Shown one piece after another: positions 18,905 through 28,067 of a stretch of DNA of 64,000 nucleotides. This DNA comes from Bacillus sp. Cs-700 (GTDB taxonomy: Bacteria; Bacillota; Bacilli; Bacillales; Guptibacillaceae), in assembly GCF_011082085.1 (NCBI RefSeq), contig NZ_CP041063.1:4233840-4297839 (forward strand). The letters run 5' to 3'. Within the stretch, counting starts at the first letter, position 1. Each line of letters begins with the position of its first letter. The position numbers and the translations under genes were made by a program. The notes below the pieces were generated by a model that was given only the letters and a program-made list of their open reading frames with translations, had not been told where the DNA came from and did not search any database.

Positions 18905-19773
18905 GTACAATCCTCCCATGATCGGTCAAAACAAAACTGATGAAACCTCGGGTGTCTCAACTTTTCTTTATATAGATCAAGGTATTTAAGCTGAATGACT
19001 ATGCCTGGATCTACATACGTTAAACCAGCTTTTTCGTATACTTTATTACGTTTCATCACTTCAAATAAAGCCGTTCTTTCTTCTGAACGGAGCCCGTGTG
19101 TAAAATTCGCCACTTGATAAATATCACCCGATCGCTTCACAGCTGTATGAAAATACCCGTTTGTTTGGTCATATGCATGCAAGAAAACAGTAGCAAGTTT
19201 CCAATTTTTCACCTTTAACCAGGTTTTCGTTCGTTTTCCAGGCGAATAGATGCTGTCAGCTTTTTTGCAAACCATTCCTTCCCCGTTGTGAGAGGTAATT
19301 AAATTCCATAGGGGATCGGCATGAGTGTATGAAGCAACATAATAAATACTGTTGTTGGAAGGGATTTTTTTCATGATTTTTTGAAGATATGTCTTTCTAT
19401 TGATTAGTGGAGTTGATAAAAGGACATCATCGTTTAATTCTATAAGATCAAACGCCATAAATGAAAGATTCTCTTCTTGTCCGGTATGAAGGGCTTCAAA
19501 ATTTGCGAAGTATTTGTTTTTCAACACACACACTTCACCATCTAAAATGCAAAATGAAATGTTGGACTCTTTAAACAATTTGATAAGCGAGTGATGCAAC
19601 AATTGAAATTTCTTATTAAAATTGTGACCATTTCGACTCGTTAACGTTATCGTATTCCCATCCCAGTATAAGAAAGTACGATAGCCATCATATTTCACCT
19701 CATACAACCAGTTTGTGTTATAGGGAATTGAGGCGGTAAGTGTAGGGAGCATAGGAAGATAAGTTGAAGTCAT
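18871..19773 (-). CDS. ligD: ATP-dependent DNA ligase domain protein (split LigD)
   Basis: A 300-residue protein equal to the N-terminal ligase domain of Bacillus LigD. The adenylated lysine is K27 in YEVKYDGYR, and later motifs LDGEV, GEGMVCKK and WLKVKNWK are present. It seals DNA ends held by Ku. Its ATG overlaps the Ku stop (ATGA), so the two are translationally coupled. The protein ends at WEDCTWDNIQSLWKI, where B. subtilis LigD continues into the polymerase domain; the polymerase sequence goes on in the next frame. See the ligD-split finding. Confidence 0.88.
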   Translation of the reverse strand: MTSTYLPMLPTLTASIPYNTNWLYEVKYDGYRTFLYWDGNTITLTSRNGHNFNKKFQLLHHSLIKLFKESNISFCILDGEVCVLKNKYFANFEALHTGQEENLSFMAFDLIELNDDVLLSTPLINRKTYLQKIMKKIPSNNSIYYVASYTHADPLWNLITSHNGEGMVCKKADSIYSPGKRTKTWLKVKNWKLATVFLHAYDQTNGYFHTAVKRSGDIYQVANFTHGLRSEERTALFEVMKRNKVYEKAGLTYVDPGIVIQLKYLDLYKEKLRHPRFHQFCFDRSWEDCTWDNIQSLWKI

Positions 19774-20591
19774 TTAGCGACCTTCTTTTTCCTTGGTGCA
19801 GCTTTTTTCTTTTTTTGTGGCGTCTTAGGACTTGTATCTAGGCTTGCTTGTAGGGCATCCATCAGATCGGCAACATTTCTTTTCGGTTTTTCTTCCACAA
19901 CTTTTATTTCATTCCCAGAAATCTTGCTCTCAATAAGGGCTAATATCGCTTCACGTCGCTCATCTTTGTATTGAGAAGGATCAAATTTTGTCGTTAGTTG
20001 CTCGATTAACTGTTTTGCTAACTTCTTTTCTTTATCGCTAACATCAAGTTCTTCAGGTATATCTGGAACATTATCGATTTCCCTTACTTCATCAGGGAAG
20101 TACATCGTTTCAAGCATCAAACCTTTGTCATATACTCGAACCGCTGCAAGGTGTTCTTTAGAGCGTATCGTTATTTTAGCGAGCCCAATTCTCCCTGACT
20201 CTTCCATTGCTTGCTTTAACAGCATATACGGTTTACTACCGTGATCATTTGGGCCGATAAAATAGGAGCGATTGAAATAGATTGGATCAATGTCATTTAA
20301 TTCAACAAAATCTACAATTTCGACTGATTTGTTTTTTTCATGAGCCAGTGCTTCAATCTCATCCTTTTCCATGATGACAAATTTACCATCTTCGTATTCA
20401 TAACCCCGCACAATATCTTCTGATTCTAACGGTCGATCACAATTTGGGCATCGCTTTTCATATTGGATCGGCGTATGACATTCCTTATGAAGGTAGCGCA
20501 TCTTAATATCCTTATCCTCTGTCGCAGCATAAAGCTTAACAGGTATATTAACCAATCCAAAGCTAATAGCTCCCTTCCACATCGTATGCAA
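19770..20591 (-). CDS. ku: Non-homologous end-joining protein Ku
   Basis: A 273-residue Ku homodimer that binds DNA double-strand ends and recruits LigD. Family segments GAISFGLVNIPVKLYAAT and IYFNRSYFIGP are present, and a lysine-rich tail (KKKKAAPRKKK) ends the protein. I chose the TTG at 20591, giving MHTMWKG as in B. subtilis Ku, with GGAAAGGGTGAG upstream; a longer TTG start at 20609 is possible. In B. subtilis Ku and LigD act in spores under SigG; I could not recognise a SigG promoter here. Confidence 0.9.
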   Translation of the reverse strand: MHTMWKGAISFGLVNIPVKLYAATEDKDIKMRYLHKECHTPIQYEKRCPNCDRPLESEDIVRGYEYEDGKFVIMEKDEIEALAHEKNKSVEIVDFVELNDIDPIYFNRSYFIGPNDHGSKPYMLLKQAMEESGRIGLAKITIRSKEHLAAVRVYDKGLMLETMYFPDEVREIDNVPDIPEELDVSDKEKKLAKQLIEQLTTKFDPSQYKDERREAILALIESKISGNEIKVVEEKPKRNVADLMDALQASLDTSPKTPQKKKKAAPRKKKVAK

Positions 20592-20684
20592 CACACTCAC
20601 CCTTTCCAATTCTTTTCACTTAGTTTCTCACAAGAAACAAAAATCATAATAGAAAAAAATGGTGGGAAGTATTGCAGTCGGTTA

Positions 20685-20712
20685 GCAAAAAAACCTCCAG
20701 TGGAGGTTTTTT
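20685..20712 (-). terminator. Terminator after the SDR gene
   Basis: AACCTC / GAGGTT with flanking A and T runs makes a hairpin that could terminate in both directions. It sits at the SDR stop codon. Confidence 0.7.
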
Positions 20713-21580
20713 AAGAAGTAACGTATTGTCCGCCATTAATGTGGATGGTTTGACCAGTCATATAGGAAGAATCATCCGATCCAAGAAGGACGTAAGCCGC
20801 AGCTAATTCCTCGGGCTGACCAGGTCTTCCCATTGGTGTATTCGTTCCAAAATTCTTTACTTTTTCAGCAGAAAACGTTGAAGGAATTAGCGGTGTCCAA
20901 ATTGGTCCAGGTGCAACGCTGTTCACTCTTATTCCTTTACCTACAAGTGATTTCGCGAGACTTCTCGTGAATGTTGTAATCGCTCCTTTTGTACTAGAAT
21001 AGTCAATGAGCTGTTCATTTCCCTCATAAGCCGTAACGGAAGAGGTGTTAATAATCGCACTACCTTTCTTAAGGTGAGGAAGCGCTGCTTTCGTTAAATA
21101 AAACATCGAAAAGACGTTCGTTCGAAATGTCTTTTCAAGTTGCTCGGCTGTAATTTCTTCAATGCTCTGTTTAGGATGCTGTTCAGCTGCATTGTTGATT
21201 AAAATATCCAATTTTCCGAAGTGATCAATCACCTGTTTGATCACGCTCGTCGCAAAACGTTCATCTCCAATATCCCCAGGTAGTAACATGCACTGAGTAC
21301 CTTCATCTTCTATTTGTTTCTTCGTATTCTGTGCATCTTCATGTTCGTCAAGGTAGACGACGGCTACATGAGCACCTTCCTTCGCATAAGCGATTGCAGC
21401 TGCTTCGCCAATGCCACTATCTCCTCCAGTAATGAGGACAACCTTACCTGTTAATTTTCCAGACCCCTTGTAGTCTTGGTCCTCTGTAAGGGGGAGGGGG
21501 TTCATTTCTTTTTCGGATCCTGGTTGGTGGTTTTGATGCTGGGGAGGTTGTCCTTCAGTTTGTCTAAAATCCGGTCGCAT
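20711..21580 (-). CDS. SDR family oxidoreductase, general-stress type
   Basis: A 289-residue short-chain dehydrogenase. A Gln/Pro/His-rich 40-residue N-terminal extension precedes the cofactor motif TGGDSGIG at 51-58. NNAA is at 130-133, and the catalytic Tyr195 and Lys199 (YSSTK) are intact, with the C-terminal GGQYV typical of glucose dehydrogenase-like stress SDRs such as YhxD. The substrate is unknown. A possible SigB promoter lies upstream. The ATG has GGAGTG before it. It is divergent from the histidine kinase gene. Confidence 0.88.
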   Translation of the reverse strand: MRPDFRQTEGQPPQHQNHQPGSEKEMNPLPLTEDQDYKGSGKLTGKVVLITGGDSGIGEAAAIAYAKEGAHVAVVYLDEHEDAQNTKKQIEDEGTQCMLLPGDIGDERFATSVIKQVIDHFGKLDILINNAAEQHPKQSIEEITAEQLEKTFRTNVFSMFYLTKAALPHLKKGSAIINTSSVTAYEGNEQLIDYSSTKGAITTFTRSLAKSLVGKGIRVNSVAPGPIWTPLIPSTFSAEKVKNFGTNTPMGRPGQPEELAAAYVLLGSDDSSYMTGQTIHINGGQYVTS

Positions 21581-21616
21581 GTTAACACTCCTTTTCCTTT
21601 GTCCTTATGTAAGAGT

Positions 21617-21641
21617 TTACCAATAAAAATCTTTTCTAAAC
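21617..21641 (-). promoter_or_regulatory. Candidate SigB promoter of the SDR gene
   Basis: On the minus strand GTTTAG (21636-21641) and TGGTAA (21617-21622) are 13 bp apart, close to the SigB consensus GTTTAA-N12-14-GGGTAT. The product resembles known SigB-dependent SDRs, which supports but does not prove the call. Confidence 0.4.
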
Positions 21642-21723
21642 CTAATGTTGGAGAAGTAATGATGACCTTTCCATTACATGATAAAATGAAGCATACTTAA
21701 ATGTAGTTTGTGAGGCGAAAGGC

Positions 21724-22887
21724 ATGAATGTTGATTTAAAAGAATCGGAATTTAAAGAACAGCTCGCTTCGTTTTTAGAAGAGAGTCAGCCCCAAATTGT
21801 TGAAAAATGGTTGGAGGGAGCAAAAATTTCTCCTGATGATCCTTACTATGAAGAAATCATAAAAAATGGAAAGCGCACGGTTGAACTGATTTCTCGCTAT
21901 ATTCGAGTGCAGGATGAAAATTGGATAATCACGCTAACGAAAAAAATTGCTAATGAACGTATTGAGGCAAATGTTAATATAGGCGAATTTATTGCGAATA
22001 TTAACTTCGGTCGATCCGTTGTGCTCTCAGTACTACATGAGTCATCTTTTAACAGAAATGAATTGTCGCAAGCACTTCAGATTATAAATAATTACTTTAA
22101 CGCTTATTCTTATCATTCGGTCACGGAATATACAAAGTTGAAAGATCATATTATCCAGGATAAAAATAAATTTATTCAAGAAATGCACAGCGATCGGTTA
22201 ACCATTCTTGGCCAACTTGGGGCAAGTTTTGCTCATGAGTTTCGTAATCCCTTAACTTCAATTAAAGGGTTTTTGAAACTAATTGAAGATGAGTGTGAAG
22301 CGAATCACCCCTCAGGAAAGCATTATTTTGAGATTCTTAACAGTGAAATGAAGAGTCTGGAAGAAAAGGTAAGTCAATTTCTCTTTTTATCGAAAATGCG
22401 CGGAATCGATGATCGCCCTCTGTCTTTAAACTTAAGTGGCTTATTACGATACACTATCGACATTCTTTATCCGCGTCTTCTTGAATCAAATATAGAAGTC
22501 GATACCGACATTGCAGCCGATATTCCGTTATTTGGTGTGGAAGAGCAAATGAAACAGGTCGTTCTTAATATCATGATCAATTCCATTGAAGAGTTAAATG
22601 AAAACATCATCGAGAATCGAAAAATAAAGGTAAAGGCAAAAGAAAATTACGGAAGAATCACGGTGGAAATTTCGAATAATGGACGTCAAATACCATCACA
22701 TCTTGTAGAAAGCATTTTTCAACCGTTTATTAGCACGAAGAGGCTAGGAACAGGACTAGGGCTCTCGGTTTGCAAACAAATTATTGAAAAGCACGAAGGT
22801 GTCATATCCGTTACGTCCAATCCTGAACAAACAACTTTCGTCATCGAGCTTCCAGTGATGGTTGACAAAGGTGTCAAAGAAGAGTAG
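21724..22887 (+). CDS. Orphan sensor histidine kinase with RsbRD-like N-terminus
   Basis: A 387-residue cytoplasmic kinase. Residues 1-140 form a helical region resembling the RsbRD N-terminal (non-heme globin-like) domain. The dimerisation domain has the phosphorylated His171 in SFAHEFRNPLTSIKG. The HATPase domain shows the N box (MIN near 295) and G boxes GTGLGLSVC near 340. There is no membrane segment and no adjacent response regulator. Kinases of this form in bacilli often feed the sporulation phosphorelay, so Spo0F is a possible target by inference. A GGCGAAAGG ribosome region precedes the ATG. Confidence 0.85.
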   Translation: MNVDLKESEFKEQLASFLEESQPQIVEKWLEGAKISPDDPYYEEIIKNGKRTVELISRYIRVQDENWIITLTKKIANERIEANVNIGEFIANINFGRSVVLSVLHESSFNRNELSQALQIINNYFNAYSYHSVTEYTKLKDHIIQDKNKFIQEMHSDRLTILGQLGASFAHEFRNPLTSIKGFLKLIEDECEANHPSGKHYFEILNSEMKSLEEKVSQFLFLSKMRGIDDRPLSLNLSGLLRYTIDILYPRLLESNIEVDTDIAADIPLFGVEEQMKQVVLNIMINSIEELNENIIENRKIKVKAKENYGRITVEISNNGRQIPSHLVESIFQPFISTKRLGTGLGLSVCKQIIEKHEGVISVTSNPEQTTFVIELPVMVDKGVKEE

Positions 22888-22927
22888 TTTAATAGTATCA
22901 AACGATAACATGTAAAGCTTTTATATA

Positions 22928-23015
22928 TCCACTAGGGGAGTCATTTTAATGACTGAGACAGGTGTGCCTGGACCCTTTGAACCTGATCTGGTTAGCGCCA
23001 GCGGAGGAAAGTGGA
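22928..23015 (+). promoter_or_regulatory. TPP riboswitch (THI element)
   Basis: The closing helix TCCACT / AGTGGA frames the conserved THI elements: GGGGAG, CTGAGA, ACCCTTTGAACCTGATCTGG and TTAGCGCCAGCGGAGGAAAG. It senses thiamin pyrophosphate. It precedes a terminator and the tenA-ykoEDC salvage operon, so high TPP should shut off expression. Confidence 0.96.
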
Positions 23016-23030
23016 GACGGATGCCACCGC

Positions 23031-23057
23031 AGCCGCTCCATTTCTGGAGCGGCTTTT
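23031..23057 (+). terminator. TPP riboswitch terminator
   Basis: AGCCGCTCCA pairs perfectly with TGGAGCGGCT over a TTTC loop and is followed by five T. It is the expression platform of the riboswitch. Confidence 0.9.
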
Positions 23058-23118
23058 TGACGTAGAAAAAACGTTGAAAGCAAGTTGTTTTAGAAATGAC
23101 GGATCAACGGTATTCAAG

Positions 23119-23166
23119 CTCCTTTCCTCTTCATCAGGTGGATGAAAAGCGGAGAGGAGTTTTTTT
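23119..23166 (+). promoter_or_regulatory. Second terminator-like hairpin covering the tenA ribosome site
   Basis: CTCCTTTCC...TTCATC (23119-23135) pairs with GATGAA...GGAGAGGAG (23141-23159). Seven T follow directly, and then comes the tenA ATG. The 3' arm contains the only ribosome site of tenA. It could terminate, block translation, or both. Confidence 0.6.
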
Positions 23167-23859
23167 ATGTCATTTACGAAACAGTTAAGAGAAGAAGCAG
23201 CACCGATTTTTGAGGCGGTTTTCAATCATCCATTTGTGAGAGGGATCGCAGAAGGAAAGTTAGAGAAGGAACAATTAGTGCACTACGTAAAGCAGGATTT
23301 TGAGTATTTGAATACGTTTGTAAGAATCTATGGCATTGCGTTATCAAAGTGTGAAAATCGAGAAGAAATGGCACTTTTCAATGAGCAAATATCTTTTGTA
23401 CTCCATAGTGAAATTCATCCACATAACAATCTATGTCGCGCCGCTGGTGTTTCTTATGAAGAGCTACAAGGCTATCCACTTGCGCCGACGGCACACCATT
23501 ATACGAGACATATGCTTGATGCCGCCCATTCCGGAACGCTAGGTGAAATTATTGCAGCACTTCTACCATGTCCCTGGACTTACCTTGAGATCGGTCAGCG
23601 ATTAATGGAAGAGGTAAACCCTAAAGAAGATCATCCTTTTTATGATTGGATCACGTTTTACGGTGAGAAATCAATGGAACCTGTTACTGATCAACTTAGA
23701 GCGATACTGGACGGCTGGGCTGAAACGGCACCAGAACGAGAGTTAAAGCAAATCAAAGACTATTTCATTCTTAGCTGTCAGTTGGAATATGGTTTTTGGG
23801 AAATGGCTTATCAAGTGGAAGATTGGCCAGTAGCGATACAAAAAGGTGAGCGCGTATGA
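23167..23859 (+). CDS. tenA: Thiaminase II / aminopyrimidine aminohydrolase TenA
   Basis: A 230-residue all-helical enzyme that deaminates aminopyrimidine breakdown products of thiamin for salvage. The catalytic Cys135 lies in ALLPCPWTYLEIG, Asp44 in VKQDFEYL, and the C-terminal glutamate in FILSCQLEYGFWEMAY. Length is normal. The four-base overlap ATGA with ykoE couples translation. The gene follows the TPP riboswitch and a second hairpin that covers its ribosome site. Confidence 0.95.
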   Translation: MSFTKQLREEAAPIFEAVFNHPFVRGIAEGKLEKEQLVHYVKQDFEYLNTFVRIYGIALSKCENREEMALFNEQISFVLHSEIHPHNNLCRAAGVSYEELQGYPLAPTAHHYTRHMLDAAHSGTLGEIIAALLPCPWTYLEIGQRLMEEVNPKEDHPFYDWITFYGEKSMEPVTDQLRAILDGWAETAPERELKQIKDYFILSCQLEYGFWEMAYQVEDWPVAIQKGERV

Positions 23860-24434
23860 AACGATTAAAGCTTTCAGATATTTTAATAACAATTGTGATT
23901 GCCCTGGTGTTTGGGATTATTTATAAATTATGGGGACCGGTTTACACCATTTTAAAACCTTTTGGACTACACGTTGGGGACGTCATCTATGGAATGTGGT
24001 TCATTGCGGGAACAGTTGCGATTCTTCTTTTACGTAAGCCGGGAGTCGCTTTATTAGCGGAAACTGCTGCTGCATCTGGAGAGTTTCTCGTTGGATCAGA
24101 ATACGGTTTATCTGTTCTTCTGTATGGAATTGTGCAAGGACTGGGAACGGAATTAATGTTTGCTTTATTTGGTTACAAACGATACACCGCTTTTGTTGCA
24201 GCACTTGGAGGAATTGCTGCAGCGGTAGGCTCGCTAGTTATGGATGCTGCCTATGGCTATGTGATGGATCTTGCGCTTTGGAATTTACTGCTTCTTATCG
24301 GTGCCCGCTTGTTAGGCGGCTTTTTGATAGCCGGAATTCTTGCTTATTTCCTTGTTGAGGCTTTAGAGAAAACCGGCGTAACCACCTTAATTAGACCTGC
24401 AAGCGATGAGGATTACAAGGCGTTGGATCAATAA
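23856..24434 (+). CDS. ykoE: ECF transporter substrate-specific component YkoE
   Basis: A 192-residue membrane protein with five or six hydrophobic helices. It matches the YkoE family: opening KLSDILITIVIALVFGIIYK and the ETAAASGEFLVGSEYG region. It binds thiamin-related pyrimidine (HMP) for uptake. Its start overlaps the tenA stop, and ykoD follows after 11 nt with a GGAGTGG ribosome site. B. subtilis has ykoF in this operon; here tenA takes that place. Confidence 0.92.
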   Translation: MKRLKLSDILITIVIALVFGIIYKLWGPVYTILKPFGLHVGDVIYGMWFIAGTVAILLLRKPGVALLAETAAASGEFLVGSEYGLSVLLYGIVQGLGTELMFALFGYKRYTAFVAALGGIAAAVGSLVMDAAYGYVMDLALWNLLLLIGARLLGGFLIAGILAYFLVEALEKTGVTTLIRPASDEDYKALDQ

Positions 24435-24445
24435 GGAGTGGTAAC

Positions 24446-25894
24446 ATGAAAGTTGGCGTATCAAATCTTCGTGTAAAGTACGCAGGAGCAAAAACGTTAT
24501 TGTTTAACAACTTGTCACTTCAAGTTAAAGAGGGAGAAAAAGTCTTATTTCTTGGACCTAGTGGTTGTGGCAAGTCGACACTGTTACAAATTTTATCTGG
24601 ATTAATCCCGAATGCCGTTCCAGTTCCGATGAAAGCGGATCAAGTGAAAACGCCTGAGTCTTCGGGCGTCGTCTTTCAAGATCCTGATTCTCAATTTTGC
24701 ATGCCTTACGTAGATGAAGAGATGGCTTTCGTTCTCGAGAATCGAGCAGTACCTCAATCTGAAATGAAGAAGTTGATTCGTCTCTATCTTAATAAAGTGG
24801 GTCTTTCCTTTTCTGATCCGCATGTCGAAATAAGCTCTCTTTCTCAAGGGATGAAACAGCGTCTCGCCATCGCTTCTATGCTTGCTCTTGAACCAGATGT
24901 TATCTTTTTAGATGAACCAACAGCATTGCTTGATCCTGAAGGAACAACGGAAGTGTGGAAGACGATAAAGCAAATCAATGAAAAACAAACGATGATCATC
25001 GTCGAACATAAAATTGATGAAGTGATTCACTTTGTTGATCGAATTGTGCTATTTGATTCAGAAGGAAAGAAGATTGCTGATGCCGATCCTAAAAGTGTGT
25101 TTTCATTTTATAAGCCTAAACTAAAGGAATATGGCATCTGGTACCCGGGCGTTTGGGATGAACATAGAGAAGAAAAGAAGCTTCCAGCCCCTTATGTAAA
25201 AGGACAGCAGTTGATGGTTATCCATCAGCTACAAGGCTACCGAGGAAAAACGCCAAAAATTGAAGTATCAGATGCGGTCGCTCATGAAGGCGAATGGATT
25301 GTGGTTACAGGTAAAAATGGAGCGGGGAAGAGTTCATTCCTGTTAAGTTTGATGAATGTAATGAAAACAACAGGTACGAAAAGTGTAAGAGGGCAATTAA
25401 AAACAATCAAGGCATCTCGAGAGCAGCTTGCTTTTGTTTTTCAAAATCCAGAATTTCAGTTTGTTACAAATTCCGTTTATGATGAACTTGCTTACTCACT
25501 TGAAATGATGGACGACAGGAACGTAGCAGAAAAAGTGAAGAACTGGCTAGAGGGATATGAGTTACATCACGTTCAAAACCTCCATCCTTATCAGCTTTCT
25601 ACAGGTCAAAAGAGACGGCTAAGCGTGGGGACGGCATTATTTGGGGATCAACCTGCTTTGTTGTTAGATGAACCAACATTTGGACAGGATGCAAGCAATA
25701 CATTTAAACTTCTAGCTTTATTTGAACAATTAAGGTCTAAGGGTATGTTAATAATAATGGTTACGCATGATGAGATGATTGTGCAAAACTATGCTACGAG
25801 AGAGTGGGTCATACATGAGGGAAAGCTGATAGAAGATAGAGAGTTAGAACGTCGGGAGGTGGAGGAACGTCATGCAGTTGACTCTACAATATGA
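24446..25894 (+). CDS. ykoD: ECF transporter ATPase YkoD (two ABC domains)
   Basis: A 482-residue tandem ATPase. The first Walker A is GPSGCGKST (37-45) with signature LSQGMKQRL and Walker B VIFLDEPT. The second Walker A is TGKNGAGKSS (about 290) with signature LSTGQKRRL and LLLDEPT. It energises the YkoE/YkoC transporter. Its 3' end overlaps the ykoC start by 23 nt. Confidence 0.93.
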   Translation: MKVGVSNLRVKYAGAKTLLFNNLSLQVKEGEKVLFLGPSGCGKSTLLQILSGLIPNAVPVPMKADQVKTPESSGVVFQDPDSQFCMPYVDEEMAFVLENRAVPQSEMKKLIRLYLNKVGLSFSDPHVEISSLSQGMKQRLAIASMLALEPDVIFLDEPTALLDPEGTTEVWKTIKQINEKQTMIIVEHKIDEVIHFVDRIVLFDSEGKKIADADPKSVFSFYKPKLKEYGIWYPGVWDEHREEKKLPAPYVKGQQLMVIHQLQGYRGKTPKIEVSDAVAHEGEWIVVTGKNGAGKSSFLLSLMNVMKTTGTKSVRGQLKTIKASREQLAFVFQNPEFQFVTNSVYDELAYSLEMMDDRNVAEKVKNWLEGYELHHVQNLHPYQLSTGQKRRLSVGTALFGDQPALLLDEPTFGQDASNTFKLLALFEQLRSKGMLIIMVTHDEMIVQNYATREWVIHEGKLIEDRELERREVEERHAVDSTI

Positions 25895-26666
25895 AGAAAC
25901 CTGGCTCCATCGCTTAAACCCTGCCTTTAAATTGGTTTTCTTTCTTTCACTATTCCTCACTCTCTTGTTTGTTCATAATCCGAATGTGATGAGCAATTTA
26001 ACCTTTGTACCGTTCATACTAGTTTTGTTTGCAACAGGACATCGAAGAATCGTAATAGCGCTATTGCTTATCCCGTTTTTATTATTATTTTTCTCTAGTG
26101 CTTCGAGCATGATGTTTTTTGGGCAAGGGTCCACTACATGGTGGAGATGGGGAATTGTTCACATTACGGAAGAAAGCTTTTTTCGAGGTCTGCACATTGG
26201 ATTTCGAGCGTTAAATTTCGCTCTATTAGGTCTGTTATTTGCGCTTACGACGCGACCTGTCTTCCTATTTTATTCTCTCATTCAACAGCTTAAAGTGCCG
26301 CCGAGGTTTGCCTATAGTTTCATGGCAGCTGTGCGAATTCTTCCCGTTATGGTGGAGGAGTTCCAGCAGCTTAGGGCCGCTTTATTAATTCGAGGAGTGA
26401 AAAAGAAAAAAGGGTTGCGACGTGTCACGCAATCCATTATGCTCTACGCTGTTCCGCTACTCTCACAAAGCATTCGTAGAGCTCATCGGATTGCTGTTGC
26501 GATGGAAGCGAAGCAGTTTAATAATAAAGAGAGAACGTATTATTACAAACAGACTTTTTCGAAAGTAGACATTTATTTTGTTCTCTATATCATAGCGGGC
26601 TTTTGTCTCTCATATTGGATCGGCTATACGTTCCCATACTTTGAGATAACAGATGTTCGAAATTAA
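25872..26666 (+). CDS. ykoC: ECF transporter transmembrane component YkoC
   Basis: A 264-residue EcfT-type membrane protein with hydrophobic helices near 17-35, 38-55, 58-75, 106-130 and 235-255. The cytoplasmic coupling region contains the two Ala-Arg-Gly-like helices (AALLIRGVKKK and AHRIAVAMEAKQF). It is the last gene of the TPP-controlled operon. Confidence 0.9.
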   Translation: MQLTLQYEETWLHRLNPAFKLVFFLSLFLTLLFVHNPNVMSNLTFVPFILVLFATGHRRIVIALLLIPFLLLFFSSASSMMFFGQGSTTWWRWGIVHITEESFFRGLHIGFRALNFALLGLLFALTTRPVFLFYSLIQQLKVPPRFAYSFMAAVRILPVMVEEFQQLRAALLIRGVKKKKGLRRVTQSIMLYAVPLLSQSIRRAHRIAVAMEAKQFNNKERTYYYKQTFSKVDIYFVLYIIAGFCLSYWIGYTFPYFEITDVRN

Positions 26667-26696
26667 GAAACCAGCTAGTTAAACTAGCCGGTTTCT
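26667..26696 (+). terminator. Terminator after ykoC
   Basis: GAAACCaGCTAGT pairs with ACTAGCcGGTTTC. The T tail is broken (TTCTTCG), so efficiency is uncertain. Confidence 0.6.
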
Positions 26697-26711
26697 TCGT
26701 GTTTTAAAGCC

Positions 26712-26843
26712 TTATAAATGATCGGTGTCTTTTGAGTATTGATGTTTGCCGCCTTCACGGTTTTCTTCCTTTAACCTGTTTTTTAACATTCGTTTCGCGT
26801 TTTTATCGACAGGTTTTTTGTTGTTATCTTTTGTTGATGACAA
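26712..26843 (-). CDS. Small DUF3941-like protein
   Basis: A 43-residue, very hydrophilic and basic protein starting MSSTKDNNKK and ending QYSKDTDHL, which I recognise as the DUF3941 family of small Bacillaceae proteins of unknown role. The TTG start is chosen because GGGAGG lies seven bases before it; an ATG 51 nt upstream lacks a site. Confidence 0.65.
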   Translation of the reverse strand: MSSTKDNNKKPVDKNAKRMLKNRLKEENREGGKHQYSKDTDHL

Positions 26844-26923
26844 TTCAAGTCCTCCCTTGCTGTCAGGATGGCCATGCACATTTATAGAGTACACGATAAT
26901 GCGACATCCTATGTAAAAGGAAG

Positions 26924-27778
26924 CTACTTATTTAGGAAAAATAAAGCAAGCGTACCTGGACCCGAGTGAGAACCGATCGTTGCGCCTACTTCATGAATGA
27001 CAAAGCGCTGGCTACCATATGTTTCTTGAATCGCACTTTTTAACTTTTCGGCACTTTCAAGGTCGTCACCGTGAGAGATACCGATTAGTTGGGACTGTAG
27101 ATTGACCCCACGTTCTTGCATAATTTCGACCATTCGCTTTGTCACTTTGTTTTTTCCACGTATCTTTTCAATAGGAATAAGCTTTCCGTCATCCACATGA
27201 AGCACTGGTTTGATTTTTAACATTCCGCCAAAGAAGGCAGAAGCTTTACTTACTCGACCGCCACGCTGAAGAAATTCGAGATCATCTACTGTGAAAATGT
27301 GCTCCATATGCGTTAAATAATCGCTGTGCAAGCTCTCAGAAATTTGTTCAAAGGATTTTCCGTTCTCAGCAAGCTCTGCAGCATGAATCGCCATAAGTCC
27401 ATAACCCAGTGACGCTGCTTTTGAGTCAATCACTTCCATTTGAACGTTGGGGAATTCTTCCTGCACTTCATTTTTTATAATAGCAGCAGATTGATACGTT
27501 CCAGAGATACCCGATGAGAGAGCGATATAAATGAATGGCTGACCTTTTTCGGCATATTTTATAAACGTTTCTTTTATTCTTGCTGGAGGAATTTGCGACG
27601 TTTTAGCCATTGTTCCTTCACGTAACAGTTTGTACAATTCTTTCGCCTGAATTTCTTCTCGGTCGTAATATTCTTCCTCGCCGATGATAACCATTAAAGG
27701 CATGATTTCAATTTGGTGTTTTTTTACAAGATCCTCTGGTAAATCTGAGGCACTATCTGTAATGATTTGAACGTTCAT
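26924..27778 (-). CDS. DegV family fatty-acid-binding protein (YitS-like)
   Basis: A 284-residue DegV protein. It begins MNVQIITDSASDLP and carries TSQIPPARI and SSGISGTYQSA, the loops that bind the fatty-acid head group, plus FLQRGGRVSK. DegV/FakB proteins present fatty acids to the FakA kinase. I chose the ATG at 27778 as the family start, with GAAGGGA 12 bases upstream. It lies near yitT, as does B. subtilis yitS. Confidence 0.88.
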   Translation of the reverse strand: MNVQIITDSASDLPEDLVKKHQIEIMPLMVIIGEEEYYDREEIQAKELYKLLREGTMAKTSQIPPARIKETFIKYAEKGQPFIYIALSSGISGTYQSAAIIKNEVQEEFPNVQMEVIDSKAASLGYGLMAIHAAELAENGKSFEQISESLHSDYLTHMEHIFTVDDLEFLQRGGRVSKASAFFGGMLKIKPVLHVDDGKLIPIEKIRGKNKVTKRMVEIMQERGVNLQSQLIGISHGDDLESAEKLKSAIQETYGSQRFVIHEVGATIGSHSGPGTLALFFLNK

Positions 27779-28067
27779 ATTGGACCATCGTCCCTTCATC
27801 AATTATTAAGTACGTATGTAGATTGAAGCTTGTTTTCTTAAAGTTTATCCCCTAGTCCAATGGAAATCAATCCTATTAAAGAAGTTGAATAGAAAACAGT
27901 TGACGTAGTTGAAATTGTTTGTTTAGATAAACATGGCTAAGTCGAATGGTTTGTTTGTAACCAAACGATGAACGACAAAGTGTTTGAGTAAAAGAAGGAT
28001 TACGTGAGAACTCAACTAAAATTCTGTAAACGAGTTAAAGCTCTGTTTCAAAAAGAAGGTGCTATGT

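Noticed and set aside
18871..18919. Programmed -1 frameshift joining the LigD halves
   Set aside because: The overlap has only a four-A run in an unsuitable frame and no X-XXY-YYZ heptamer or clear downstream stimulator. A separate start with its own ribosome site explains the second half better.
20592..20690. SigG promoter for Ku
   Set aside because: No pair of elements close to the SigG consensus was found, although B. subtilis Ku is SigG-dependent.
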